A stretch of 64,000 bases of DNA from Uliginosibacterium sp. GTDB lineage: Bacteria > Pseudomonadota > Gammaproteobacteria > Burkholderiales > Rhodocyclaceae. The translations under genes and the position numbers were made by a program. This document shows, in pieces, positions 1-9,857 of the stretch. Under the pieces are notes generated by a model. It was not told the origin of the DNA and did no database searches. It saw only the letters and a list, made by a program, of their open reading frames with translations. Each line of letters opens with the position of its first letter. Within the stretch, counting starts at the first letter, position 1. The DNA is taken from contig JADKDZ010000011.1 in NCBI GenBank assembly GCA_016718265.1, forward strand, positions 1 to 64,000, in the 5' to 3' direction.

Positions 1-457
1 AGGCGTTACCGCTTTTCCAGAAAGCCGCAGTGATTCGGGATGTGTTCCTGAAAGGCGGTTTGCCCACTGTACGCGTAGAGCTCAAGCCAATTGACATGGA
101 TGCTCAACTGCTGCAGATCATCATTGACGTTGATGGGCAGATCGTGAAGTACGCACATGGTCCGCAGATACCGGTCACGGTGTCCTGGCCTGGGACGCGC
201 GGCTCGAATCAGGTGCGTATCCAGTATTCCGTCCAGGGCTCTTCCGAAACGGTGAGCAAGGTCTTTGAAGGCCCGTGGGCGCTATTCCGAGCACTTGACG
301 CGGCCCAGATCGCTCCCGGCGCAACGCCAGAAAAGTTGCACGCTAGCTTTGGCGCTATCGGGGCGCAGGCAAGCGATTCGAAGTCAATGCGATGGGGGTA
401 CGAAATCCCTTTAAATTGCCTGAACTACAGTCCTTCCGCTGCCCGGCAAGGCTTTGA
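1..457 (+). pseudogene. tssM: TssM (IcmF-family) T6SS membrane-complex protein, C-terminal fragment, frameshifted
   Basis: Only the last ~150 codons are in the window; the gene begins to the left. The start reads in frame from base 3, giving the family's C-terminal pattern: IRDVFLKGG, VELKPIDMD, IDGQ-like DVDGQIVKYAHGP, then EGPWALFRALD. Near base 360, in a run of G, the frame changes from 0 to 2 (one base missing). The new frame then gives the expected tail with VNAMGVRNPFKLPELQ and FRCPARL, ending in TGA at 455-457. TssM is the inner-membrane protein that joins TssL and TssJ in the T6SS envelope complex. The apparent TssM-TagF fusion seen when frame 0 is read straight through comes from this lesion. 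Family assignment is firm; loss of function is inferred from the frameshift. Confidence 0.85.
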
Positions 458-458
458 T

Positions 459-1160
459 ATGAGTGCTCATATTCGACTTGCAGGGTGTTACGGGAAGCTA
501 CCTGGCCTTGGAGATTTTCTAAGCCGTCGGCTTGACCCAGGATTTGTCGCCGCGTGGGACCGCTGGTTGCAAGCGGGTCTGCAGGATAGTCGTGCACATC
601 TTGGTCAGCAGTGGAGTGAATGTTATCTGAATGCGCCAATCTGGCGCTTCGCGCTCGCTCCGGGCCTTTGTGGGGAACGGGCAATGCTGGGTATTTTGAT
701 GCCAAGCGTTGACTCAGTGGGGCGGTATTTCCCTTTCTCGATCCTGCAGGAAGTGACTGCAATGTGGCCTGCCGCATGGGCGGTAGCAGAAGCAGGTGGG
801 TGGTTTGATCCGGGTCGAACGGGTGGCACTTGCCGGCTTGAATGACAATCTTGGGCCGGAGCAGATGGACGCGCTATTGGCAGATTGTTTGTTCCCGTAC
901 CTTCCTGCAAACTTCACCGCGAACGGGTTTCACGTTGCTGCGAATGCTGAGAGGATGGCTCGAGATTCCTGCAGACAGCATCTGGTTCGGTACTGGATTA
1001 CCTTCTTCTGTCGGGTTCTCCAGTCGTAGAGCGCGTTCTTGAGCGTCAGGGAATCTGGTGGCAATCTCATCGCGGCGGTGGGAAGATAGTCAGGCGGTCT
1101 GCCTACCTAGGGCCGGATCTATTTACCTCTCTGCTCAAGCGCGGGAGTAAGCTCGTCCGT
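459..1160 (+). pseudogene. tagF: TagF-like T6SS accessory protein, multiply frameshifted
   Basis: The ATG at 459 lies one base after the tssM stop and opens the TagF/ImpM pattern: GCYGKLPGLGDFLSRRL, AAWDRWLQAGL, APIWRFALAPG and VGRYFPFS. The frame then changes near 810, near 955 and again near 1005. It resumes as FDRVERVALAGL, PADSIWFGTG-like and finally GIWWQSHRGGGK and SAYLGPDLFTSLL, which is the family's normal C-terminal end (WW and FTSLL elements). TagF in other bacteria represses T6SS at the post-translational level, often by binding Fha. All parts are present in order, so this is a full-length gene broken by about three indels rather than a truncation. The exact native end is uncertain because the last frame runs into the tssE start. 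Confidence 0.8.
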
Positions 1161-1677
1161 ATGCAAACTCGCGCCACATCCGATGGCTATACCCTGCCTG
1201 CTCGACCGTCTCTCCGACGATAACCCAGGTTCGTCTAAAAGGCTGAGTCACAGCAGCCATGGACTCGCCCGAACTATTACCGGGAACTGGTGCTTCGCGA
1301 TCTTGCGTGGCTCCTAAACACGGGTCTGCGGAAAGAAGAGTCAGAAGGCGGGCTTGGAGTATCTTGCTGCTTCCGGGTTCAGCTTTGGGATACCTGCTCT
1401 GGCAGGGCGCGTACTCGGTCAGGACGATATCTTTGGCATTCGCGCCAATATCATTCTTGCAATTAAGCGTTTCGAGCCTCGAATTGATCCCGAGTCTGTT
1501 GATGTAAAGATTGCTAATAGCATAGGAGACGCACGGGTTAATGTTCTTGTAATTCAGATTTCAGGCCGCCTGTGGTTCAAGCCTTCGGCAATCGGTTTTC
1601 AGGTCCGGACGCTGATGGATCTTGATCGCGGCGATTTCCGGATAGATACATCCGGGACGAGTGAGCGTGGAGAGTGA
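1161..1677 (+). pseudogene. tssE: TssE (gp25-like baseplate protein), multiply frameshifted
   Basis: TssE is the T4 gp25-like wedge component of the T6SS baseplate. Stitching three frames together gives a family-like chain: the N-terminal CLLDRLSDDNPG (about 1195-1230), then NYYRELVLRDLAWLLNTG (about 1272-1325), then SFGIPALAGRVLGQDD, AIKRFEPRID and a C-terminal GRLWFKP element ending at TGA 1675-1677. Frame changes fall near 1195, between 1230 and 1272, and near 1345. Total length of about 170 codons is normal for TssE. It ends 4 bases before the tssF start. No single reading frame can make the protein. Confidence 0.78.
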
Positions 1678-1681
1678 GACG

Positions 1682-3476
1682 ATGAGTAAACGCTTTCTCG
1701 AACTGTACAACCAGGAGTTGCGGCATGTACGTGAGACGGCCGCAGAGTTTGCAGCGGCTTATCCTAAAGTCGCCAGGCGGCTGGCTCTTGATGGTAGTGA
1801 GGTTGAAGACCCATACGTTGAACGCATGCTGGAGGGTTTCGCTTTCCTGTCTGGCCGGGTGCAGAGCAAGATAGAGGCGCAATTTCCGCGTTTTACCCAG
1901 CATCTGCTCAATATTGTCTCCGGCTATAAGGTCGCCAGACACGCGCGGATGCGTGCGAATATCAGCAGTGGAGAGCAGACCGCATGTGAGTTTCTGACCA
2001 CGCACGATGTCGAGGTATGGCCACTTGAAGTTGCCGATGCGCGTTACTTGCCGCATCTGGCGGATATTCCATCGCACCCGGAGATCCGCGGTCGTGCGGA
2101 AGGTGGCTTCGTATCGTGCTCAAGACGACTCACGGCGTCCCGGCCCGTTCGCTTGATGTTGACAGGCTAGACTTCCATTTCGCTTCGCCAGATGACGTAG
2201 CATATCGGCTGTTTGACTTATGCATAGGACATTGTCACCCAGATGGTGATATGTGACCCAGTGCGCGGGACAATCACGTGACGGTTATTGGCGCTGATAA
2301 ACTTGAGCCCCTTGGGTTTCGTGACGAAGAGAGTCTACTTCCATTCTCGGCGCGTTCATTCGGTGGCTATCGATTGTTGATGGAGTATTTCATCTGTCCA
2401 TGGCGGTATCTATTCTTGCGTCTGAACGGGCTACGGGAATTCTTGCGCGGCCTGTCTGGTGACACGTTTGAGATCAATATCTTGTTCTCGCAAGGGGATC
2501 CTGGTTTGGCAGGCGCTGTCAAGGTCTTCCGACTTGGCACTTTTCTGTACGCCGGTCGTCGAACCTGTATTTCAGCGTCGTTTTGATCGGATCGGCGTTT
2601 CGCCCGGACTGTCTGAGTTCCATGTGGTGGTGGACCGGCAGCGCCCCTTCGGACTACGAAGTGTTCGATATCTCGGAAGTTGAGGGCTACGACCACGACC
2701 GGAGAGCTCCACAGTTTTCGCCCTTTCTACCAAACGCATCAGCAGGGGGTATTGGCCCGGGCTCGGCGTACTTCTCTTTTCATCGCGAGGCGCGTGTGCT
2801 GTCATCCGTCGAGCGCAAGAACGGCGTGCGAACCGGCTATGCCGGAAGCGAGTGCTATCTGTCACTCGTTGATCGGGATTTTGCGCCCTTTCATGTTTCG
2901 CTGGCGCAGCTTGGCGGAAGTGCGTGGGTCACCAATCGGGACTTGCCAATGGTGATGCCAGTGGGGCGTACCAGTGACTTTACCTTGCTTGACTCTGTGC
3001 CTATCGGCTCCATCCGCTGTTTGCGTGGACCAACTAAACCCATAGCAGCCGTGACGGGAGGCGCAATCAACTGGCGGCTGATTAGTCATTTGAGTATCAA
3101 CTTCTTGGCTCTGGATGACCTCGCAGATGGTGGTGCAGTGGTGGCACTACGTGAGTTGCTCAACTTGTATGCCGAGCGTGGCGATGGAGCATACCGCGGC
3201 CAGGTTGACTCACTGCAAGGGGTTTCAACGAAACAAGTAGTTCGGCGGGTCCCCCATGACGGGCCCATCATCTTCGGTCGTGGGGTCGAAATTAGCGTCA
3301 AGCTCGATGAGGCGGCATTTGCAGGCGCGTCACCATTCATGCTTGGTATGGTGCTCGAGCACTTCTTTGCACGGCATGTTGCTCTCAACACTTATTCCGA
3401 AACGGTGTTGCATTCCGTATCGCACGGTGAGATCTACCGATGGCCAGCGCGCATTGGCGACAAACCATTGATTTGA
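1682..3476 (+). pseudogene. tssF: TssF (VasA) T6SS baseplate protein, multiply frameshifted
   Basis: The ATG at 1682 starts MSKRFLELYNQELRHVRE, the classic TssF N-terminus, followed by EFAAAYPKVARRL and DPYVERMLEGFAFL. The first frame runs to a stop near 2170. The continuation lies in another frame (KTTHGVPARSLDVDRLDFH), carries an in-frame TGA at 2254-2256, and goes on as GADKLEPLGFRDEESLLPF and SFGGYRLLMEYF. Further frame changes occur near 2520 (CTPVVEPVFQRRFDRI) and 2655, after which the last ~270 codons (SDYEVFDISEVEG to the stop at 3474-3476) are intact. TssF is the largest baseplate wedge subunit and binds TssG. The gene is full length, about 590 codons, but cannot be translated as one protein. 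Confidence 0.85.
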
Positions 3477-4473
3477 TGCTGCGCTCGGCTGTGGATGCGG
3501 GGCGTGGGCGACGCTTCGATTTCCTCAGCCTGATGCGCCTGATCGAATGTGCCAATCCGGATCAGCCGCGCCTGGGCGAAGCTGCCTCGCCAGCGCAGGA
3601 GGCGGTGCGTTTGCGCGCGTCACCCGCGCTGGACTTCGCGCCCGCAACGCTGGCTGAAGTCGCAAGGATTGAAGACGGCCGCTTGCTGATCGATGTGCGA
3701 TTCCTGAGTTTGTTCGGCCCGAATGGGGCGCTGCCGCTCCATTTGACCGAGTATGCCTGGGATCGTTTGCACAATCATCGCGACCCTACGCTCGCCCGAT
3801 TTGCCGACGTCTTTCACCACAGAATGCTCCTGGCGTTCTATCGGGCTTGTGCGCAGGCAGATCCGGCCGTGTCTTACGACCGTGAAGACGACGACGTTTT
3901 TGCCTTGCAACTGGGGGCGATTGGGGCTATGGTTTTCAGTCGTTTCTTGGTCGGGACAATGTTCCGGACAATGCCAAGAGGTTTATTCTGGATTGCTTGC
4001 AAGACATGTCCGCAGCGCCGAGTGTGGCGCGCAGATCATCGCAGACTTTTTTCGAAGTGCCCGCAGCGATTGAGCAGATGGCGCCAGGCTGGATCGACTT
4101 GCCCGCCACTCAACAAACACGGATCGGCATTGAAGGCGAGGCCTCCTGTCTCGGTGTGGGCACTGTTGCAGGTGCGCGGGTGCCGGATTGCCAATCAAAC
4201 TATGTCGTAAATCTAGGACCGATGCCCCTGAAGCGCTTTCAGAGCTTCATGCCAAACGCGAGTGGCGCAAGGACGCTTGCGGATTGGCTCAGGCACTATT
4301 TTGGTGATGCTTACTCCTGGCAAGCCAGGATCGTCTTACTGCGTGAAGAAGTGCCACAGCCAATGGTGGGCGTGAACTTGCTGTTGGGGTGGCAGTTCTG
4401 GTTGGGTGAGTATTCCTTCAGCCGTGATGCCGATGAGATGGTTCTGCACGGCAGCGTGGAGGTTCTGGCGTGA
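3440..4473 (+). pseudogene. tssG: TssG (VasB) T6SS baseplate protein, frameshifted
   Basis: The ATG at 3440 overlaps the tssF end by 37 bases, the usual arrangement. The N-terminal half reads cleanly: RRFDFLSLMRLIECANPDQPRLG, FLSLFGPNGALPLHLTEYA and FADVFHHRMLLAFYRA, all typical of TssG. Near 3935 the frame changes and continues as YGFQSFLGRDN. A second, compensated disturbance sits at about 4025-4053, where the family-like IIADFF is in one frame and EVPAAIEQMAPGWIDL in the next. The C-terminal third (NLGPMPLKRFQSFMP, PMVGVNLLLGWQFWLGEYS) is intact to the stop. TssG pairs with TssF in the baseplate wedge. Confidence 0.84.
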
Positions 4474-4569
4474 GCGCTGTCGCACATCACACTGGTCACG
4501 TTCCCTATTGCCCTGTATTCGGCAGCTTGATTGATGTTTCAAAGTCGTTTGAACCAGGGCGTGCGCTGC

Positions 4570-5428
4570 CTACTTGGTTGGCGCGCCGCCGAGTTGCTGG
4601 TTTAGCACCGCCATGATGGGGTCTTCGTCGCTGTTTGTCGCTAAAAAGGCGCGGGGTTAGTGCCCCAAGAACATCCGCCAATGGATCGATTCCTTGCCCG
4701 GCTTCAAGGCTGAAAAGCGCGTCAATCGATTCGCTGCGATGCCGCAGTGGGTCGAGATTGGCTTCCCTGTGGAGCGGGTTGGCGAGCGCAGACGCATGGT
4801 TTTGCTGGATTTTAGGTAGCACGCCATCAAGCAAATGCTCGTCACTGCCAACAAAATTGCGTGCGTTGTTGTGCTGTGCAGATTGTGCGAAAGGGTCCTG
4901 GTGGAGTCGTTGCAATTCGCTTGCCGAAATAGCTATTGAGCTCGGCTGCATCGGCCGTGCCGTTTGGACGGGCGTGAAAGAGCTTGCGCTTTGCGGCAGT
5001 GCGACGGGCGGCAGTGTGGGCGGGGGCGAAGCGGGTAATCCTGCTAAAGCCGTCGCTTGCGGTCCAGACGTCGAATCTGAGGCGATGCTGGCAAAGCGAG
5101 CTGGGTCAAGGCTGACCCGCAGGTTAAAACTGGCGATGCTGAATTCGTCACCTTCGCCAATATCGCATCGCCGCCCGAAACCGAGCGGCCGGCCATTTCG
5201 CATCACCGGTACCAGATCACCGATGTCTTTGAGTACCCAGCGCGAGCCGATCAGCTCAAGTGTGGCGTGCACCAAGGACACGTTCGCATCGCCCGTCAGG
5301 GCGATGGTGTTGGCCGGCGCTCTGCCGAGCGTGCCGCCTTCTTCATCAAGCAGCACCTCCCGGACCGGCAATTTATCTTGGGTATGGCGGATCGTCAGGG
5401 CGATGTGCGTGGGGGGCAGGATGGTCAT
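4570..5428 (-). pseudogene. FHA-domain T6SS protein (TagH/Fha-like), C-terminal frameshift
   Basis: The gene runs opposite to the rest of the cluster and diverges from tssH. Residues about 10-105 form a forkhead-associated domain, with the GRAPANTI turn, a degenerate SLVHA in place of SRxHA, and VLKDIG. A Pro/Ala/Ser-rich region follows, then SIDALFSLEAGQGIDPLADVLG, like the FHA-linked C-terminal segment of T6SS Fha proteins. Near 4650 the frame breaks. The present frame adds an unlikely Arg-rich tail ending at 4505. The alternative frame gives FLATNSDEDPIMAVLNQQLG and a stop at 4570, which looks native. Fha proteins bind phosphorylated partners in the threonine-phosphorylation control of T6SS. 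If the tail is dispensable the protein could still be made. Confidence 0.7.
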
Positions 5429-5500
5429 TGCAGGAAACCGACAGGCTGCGAAGGGAAACTTCGTGGGTATATATCACATTGTTCAGCAGGATATTTGATC
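5429..5500. promoter_or_regulatory. Divergent intergenic region between the FHA gene and tssH
   Basis: The 72 bases between the two divergent start codons must hold promoters for both if either is expressed. An AT-rich patch, TATATATC, lies at about 5468-5475. No clear -35 element or repeat operator was seen. AGCAGGATAT just before the tssH ATG serves as a weak ribosome binding site. Confidence 0.3.
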
Positions 5501-8242
5501 ATGTCAAAACTGAGTCGTGCAGATTTGTTCCGCAAGTTGAACCCCTTGCTCTACAAATCACTGGAAAGCGCCACTACGCTGGCAAAAATCCGCGGCAATC
5601 CACGGATAGAGTTGGGGCACTGGCTGAACCAGATCCTCAATCAGAACGACTCGGATCTGCATCGCGTGCTGCGCCAGTTTGGTGACGCAGGGCTGTTACT
5701 GGCGGACCTCGCGACCAGTCTGGAGAAGCTGCCGAATGCGGCGTCGTCTCTTGATTTTTTCCCGTGATGTTGAATCGGCGATCGAGTCGGCATGGATGTA
5801 TACCTCGGTGAAGTTCAATGCAACGCGGATTCGTTCCGCCTATCTGCTGTATGGCTTGTTGATGGAGGATGAGTTGCGCCGTGCGCTCTACGCCCTTTCA
5901 CGGGAGTTCGGGCGTATCGACGATCATGATTTGCCGGCGGCGTTTGCTCGGGCGATGCAGGGATCACCGGAAAATGATGCCGAAAGCAGCGCGGCGCCAA
6001 TTGCGTCTGACGAGGCGAAGGAGCCTTCAAGCGCAATGATGGGCAAGGTCGTCGCCTTGAAGCGCTACGCCAGCAACCTTACCGAGCGGGCACGCCGGGA
6101 TGAGATTGACCCTGTTTTTGGTCGGGATGACGAAATTCGCCAGACCATCGATATTCTGATGCGCCGTCGGCAGAATAATCCGATTCTGGTAGGGGAAGCA
6201 GGGGTTGGCAAAACAGCAATCGCCGAAGGATTTGCTGTGCGGATAGCGGCCGGACTGGTCCCTGAACCACTCAAGGATGTCGAGTTGTATGCGCTGGATA
6301 TCGGTCTGCTGCAGGCCGGTGCCGGCATGAAAGGCGAATTCGAGTCTCGCCTCAAACAGGTGATCGAAGAAGTTCAGGCATCACCCAAACCCATCATTCT
6401 GTTTGTGGATGAGGGCGCATACCCCTGATTGGTGCCGGCGGCACGGCGGGGACCGGGGATGCGCCAACCTTCTGAAGCCCGCCCTGGCGCGGGGCGAGCT
6501 GCGAACCATCGCTGCGACGACCTGGAGCGAGTACAAGAAACACATCGAAAAGACCCGGCGCTGTCTCGCCGATTCCAGACTGTGCAGGTGCTGGAGCCAG
6601 ATGAAGCCAAAGCACTTGGCATGATGCGTGGTCTGGCGCCCAAGCTGGAACAGCATCACCACGTCCTGATCATGGATGCCGCCTTGCAGGCGGCTGTGCG
6701 CTTGTCGCACCGCTACATTCCGGCGCGCCAGTTGCCGGACAAGGCCGTGAGCTTGCTGGACACAGCCTGCGCGCGGGTCGCTGTCAACCTTGCTACTCCG
6801 CCGGTGTGTCTTGAACGGGTGCAGGAGCGCACGTTCGCACTGCAGCGTGAGCTTGAGATCCCTGAACAAGGAGGCCGCTTTGGGGCACGATCGCCGCGAG
6901 CGACAAGAGAACATCGACGCAGAGCTGGCGTCCCTGACGGCACAAGAGGATGTAATCAAGGCGCGATGGGAACAGGAGAAAACGCTGATTGAAGAAATTC
7001 TCAGTGTGCGCGGCAAACTCTTGCTTCCCGCCGAAGACGTCTTGGTTGAGGACGCTGCCGGGGATGATGCAGAGAAGGCCGAGCAGATTGCCACTTTGGC
7101 GGAAGAAAAGGCGGCCGAGTTGGTCTCATTACGAGAGCGCCTGAGCCTGCTTGAGGGCGAGCTCAAGCAGGTGCAAGCCGATGATCCGCTGCTGCATGCT
7201 GCTGTTGAGGAAGCGACCATCGCCGCCATTATTTCTGACTGGACTGGGATACCCGTCGGGCGGATGGTGAAAGATGACATGCAGGCGACACTCTCGCTGG
7301 CCACTACGATGCAGTCGCGTGTCGTCGGCCAGCAGCATGCTCTGGACTGTATTGCCCGTCGAGTTCTGACTTCGCGTGCCAAACTGGATAATCCCAACCG
7401 GCCGACCGGCGTATTCATGCTCTGTGGGCCTTCCGGTGTGGGCAAGACCGAGACTGCTCATGCGCTTGCTGAGGCGCTGTATGGGGACGATCAGAACGTT
7501 GTTGCCATCAACATGAGTGAGTTCCAGGAAGCACACACCGTGTTCGACCCTGAAAGGTGCGCCGCCTGGGTACGTCGGCTATGGGGAGGGGGAGTATTGA
7601 CTGAGGCTGTGCGGCGGCGCCCCTACGGTGTGGTGCTGCTTGATGAGATCGAAAAAAGCGCATCGGGATGTGCATGAAATGTTCTATCAGGTCTTTGACA
7701 AGGGCTGGATGGAAGATGGCGAGGGACGCTACATCGATTTCAAAAACACGCTGATCCTTCTGACATCCAATGTTGGCAGTGATTTGACCATGCAGTTGTG
7801 TCGTGACCCGGATATCGCTCCTGATCCTGAAACGCTGTCGCAGGCGTTGCGTGCGCCACTGCTGGAAGTGTTTCCGCCAGCGTTTCTTGGGCGAATTACG
7901 CTGGTTCCGTACTACCCGTTGTCGGACGCTGTACTACGCCAGATCATCAATCTGCAATTACGCCGGATCCAGGACCGGATGCGGGAACAGCATGCCTCTG
8001 AACTGGTGATTTCCCCGGAAGTGCTGGATGCAATTGCCCAGCGGTGTCGCGAAGTGGAAAGTGGCGGTCGCGTCATTGATGCCATCATTACCCAGAGCAT
8101 CCTGCCCGAGCTGTCAACATGCGTGATGCGCGCGATGATTGATGGAGTCAGCATCAAGGCCGTTAACATGACGGCAGGGGTCGAGGGGTTCCGCTTTACG
8201 CCTGTTGGCGTTGCCGAAGCGCCAGTCGGGGAGGTGGCCTGA
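5501..8242 (+). pseudogene. tssH: TssH/ClpV AAA+ disassembly ATPase, multiply frameshifted
   Basis: ClpV recycles contracted T6SS sheath. The ATG at 5501 gives LFRKLNPLLYKSLESAT and IELGHWLNQILNQNDSDLHR, a ClpV-type N domain. Frame changes follow near 5757, 6413, 6550, 6870, 7540 and 7660. Between them lie, in order, the first AAA+ module with Walker A GEAGVGKT (about 6200) and LFVDE, the KDPALSRRFQTVQVLEP segment, the coiled middle domain (6900-7190), the ClpB-type WTGIPVGRM, the second Walker A GPSGVGKTETA (about 7430), LLDEIEK, and the D2 small domain to 8242. All about 910 codons are accounted for, so decay is by small indels only. No frame can produce a working ATPase. Confidence 0.88.
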
Positions 8243-8889
8243 TGTACCGCATTCTCGTGTGGGCGTTGCCGGTGTTTGTACTGACAGGTTGCGCCGGGAT
8301 GGTGGCTAAGGTGCCGGAACGGGAGACCACTGTCCGCCATGACGTGAGTGAGGTTCGGCAGGTGCTGAGTGGCGCATTGGCAGGACTGACCGCCAATGTG
8401 AAGGTGACCGTTTTCGACCGTCAAGGTGTTCGGCGTAGTGTGTTTTCTGATGCGCAGGGCCGTTATGCCGTACCCGTTTCAGGGCTCAAAGCGCCCTTGC
8501 TGGTTTTCGCAGCAATGGGCGGAAAGCAGTTTGCTGCCGTGGTGCCCGAGTTGAGTGACGCAAATCCAGTCACTGCGAATGTAAATGCTTTGACCGACAA
8601 GATTGCGTCTGATATTGCGCTTGAGTTTCGCCATACGGGCCCGGAAGAAATGGTCAGGGCTGCGCGTGCGCCAGGGGTGAGTGTTGAGTCTGTTCGCATC
8701 AAGACGGCATCATTGCGAGCCGCGATTCTCCCTGCGCTGAAGGAGTTGGGGCTGCGCGACGCGGAGAGTTTCGATCCCCTGGGTGCGGCTATGAACGGTG
8801 ATGCCCTGCGTGTATCCGAGATGCTGACGCTGGTTGAACATCACCGGGCGGCGAGCCCAGCTGGAAGTGGGCGGGGGAGACGATCCTGA
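8242..8889 (+). CDS. Predicted outer-membrane lipoprotein of unknown function, T6SS-linked
   Basis: A 215-residue open frame whose ATG overlaps the tssH stop (TGATG), implying co-transcription. The N-terminus is a short lipoprotein signal with lipobox LTGC at about residues 13-16, followed by G at +2. Residues 50-95 (VKVTVFDRQG, SDAQGRYAVPVSG) look like a carboxypeptidase-regulatory or transthyretin-like beta fold; this is inference from the pattern. It does not resemble TssJ and is longer than it. The last ~15 residues (SPAGSGRGRRS) may come from a late frameshift, given the state of its neighbours. The next gene starts on the same overlapping TGATG. Function not recognised. Confidence 0.6.
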   Translation: MYRILVWALPVFVLTGCAGMVAKVPERETTVRHDVSEVRQVLSGALAGLTANVKVTVFDRQGVRRSVFSDAQGRYAVPVSGLKAPLLVFAAMGGKQFAAVVPELSDANPVTANVNALTDKIASDIALEFRHTGPEEMVRAARAPGVSVESVRIKTASLRAAILPALKELGLRDAESFDPLGAAMNGDALRVSEMLTLVEHHRAASPAGSGRGRRS

Positions 8890-9781
8890 TGGATCCTGCG
8901 TTTCGTGAACTCACGCGATTGACGCCTTTGGATCTTGGCCGAGCCAGAAAAGAGAAGGCCGATATCACCGCATTCGGCACCATCAGAATCTTCGTAGCGG
9001 GTGACGCCACCGCCAGCTACTATGGCCACACTTGGCACCCAGAATGGGCTGGGGGCAGGCGCTGGAGCGCAAGCTCAGAGACGGGGCCAGGGTACGCGTC
9101 ATCAATCTGGCGCAGCCTGGCCGTAGTGCCCGCAGTTTCGCCAGTGAAGGCTGGCTGGACATTATTGAGCGCAATATCCGGGAGGGCGACTATTTGTTCG
9201 TCCAGTTCGGCCTGAGTGACCAGCGCTGTGGCGAAGGCATCTCTCTGTCGCGCCGTGACCAGAGCGATATTACCAATCTTTGCGCCTACCCCGGACTTGA
9301 TCCCCGTATTCCGTTAGAGCGCAGCTTCGCAAATACGCTAAATCGTTATGTGAAGCTGGCGCGCGATAATGGTGCGATACCGGTAATGATAACGCCTGTT
9401 ACACGCATCAATATCGACCCGAAAAATGCAGCCAGAGGCATATTTCCAATCCGGCGATCAACGCACGTAGTCCAGCGTGGGTCTTTCCCTGGCGATTACT
9501 CTCGCACGGTGCGGAACGTTGCATCTGGCAGCAAGGTGGCGTTGATTGACATTGATGCGAAAAGCATTGAAGCGTTCAACAAGGTGGGCGATCCAGGGTG
9601 GAAAGATTATTATCTCGCTGTCGACCCCAAGAAATTCCCGTATTACTCTGAAGGGGCCGTCGGTAATCTCCTGACTCCAGACAACAGCGTGTTCCAGGAG
9701 CGCGGTGCGCTTGCGGTTGCTGACATGTTGATAGAAGGTCTAAGAGAAAGCCGATTGGCTGTGGTATTGGCTTTTCAGTAA
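8889..9781 (+). pseudogene. SGNH-hydrolase-like (CE12 rhamnogalacturonan-acetylesterase type) protein, frameshifted and without catalytic residues
   Basis: The ATG at 8889 overlaps the lipoprotein stop. The first frame runs to RIFVAGDATASYYG, then the frame changes at about 9035-9044 and continues as RMGWGQALERKL, NLAQPGRSARSF, EGWLDIIERNIREGDYLFVQFG and LIDIDAKS to the stop at 9781. Order and spacing fit the CE12 family of GDSL-like esterases. The family's active-site blocks are altered: GDS is GDA, the GxND block reads GLSD, and the DxxH block near the C-terminus reads DNSV. No signal peptide is visible. An ancestral esterase that became a pseudoenzyme before the gene broke is one reading; simple decay is the other. 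Confidence 0.65.
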
Positions 9782-9857
9782 TAAAGTGCTGGGCCAGAAA
9801 GTAGTGTTGATATGGCTAGGGGGTATCGTCACAGGCGTCTTGAAAGTTGACATCTGA

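Noticed and set aside
30..845. Apparent TssM-TagF fusion protein of 271 residues
   Set aside because: The native tssM tail and TGA at 455-457 are in another frame, and tagF has its own ATG at 459, so the fusion is a frameshift artefact.
4635..5498. 287-codon plus-strand open frame opposite the FHA gene
   Set aside because: The FHA domain on the minus strand explains the region; this frame has no recognisable content.
6381..7445. 354-codon minus-strand open frame inside tssH
   Set aside because: Antisense of the ClpV region; long only because of GC-rich codon bias.
8242..8889. Lipoprotein considered as TssJ
   Set aside because: It is longer than TssJ, lies after tssH rather than near tssK/tssL, and lacks the TssJ beta-sandwich pattern.
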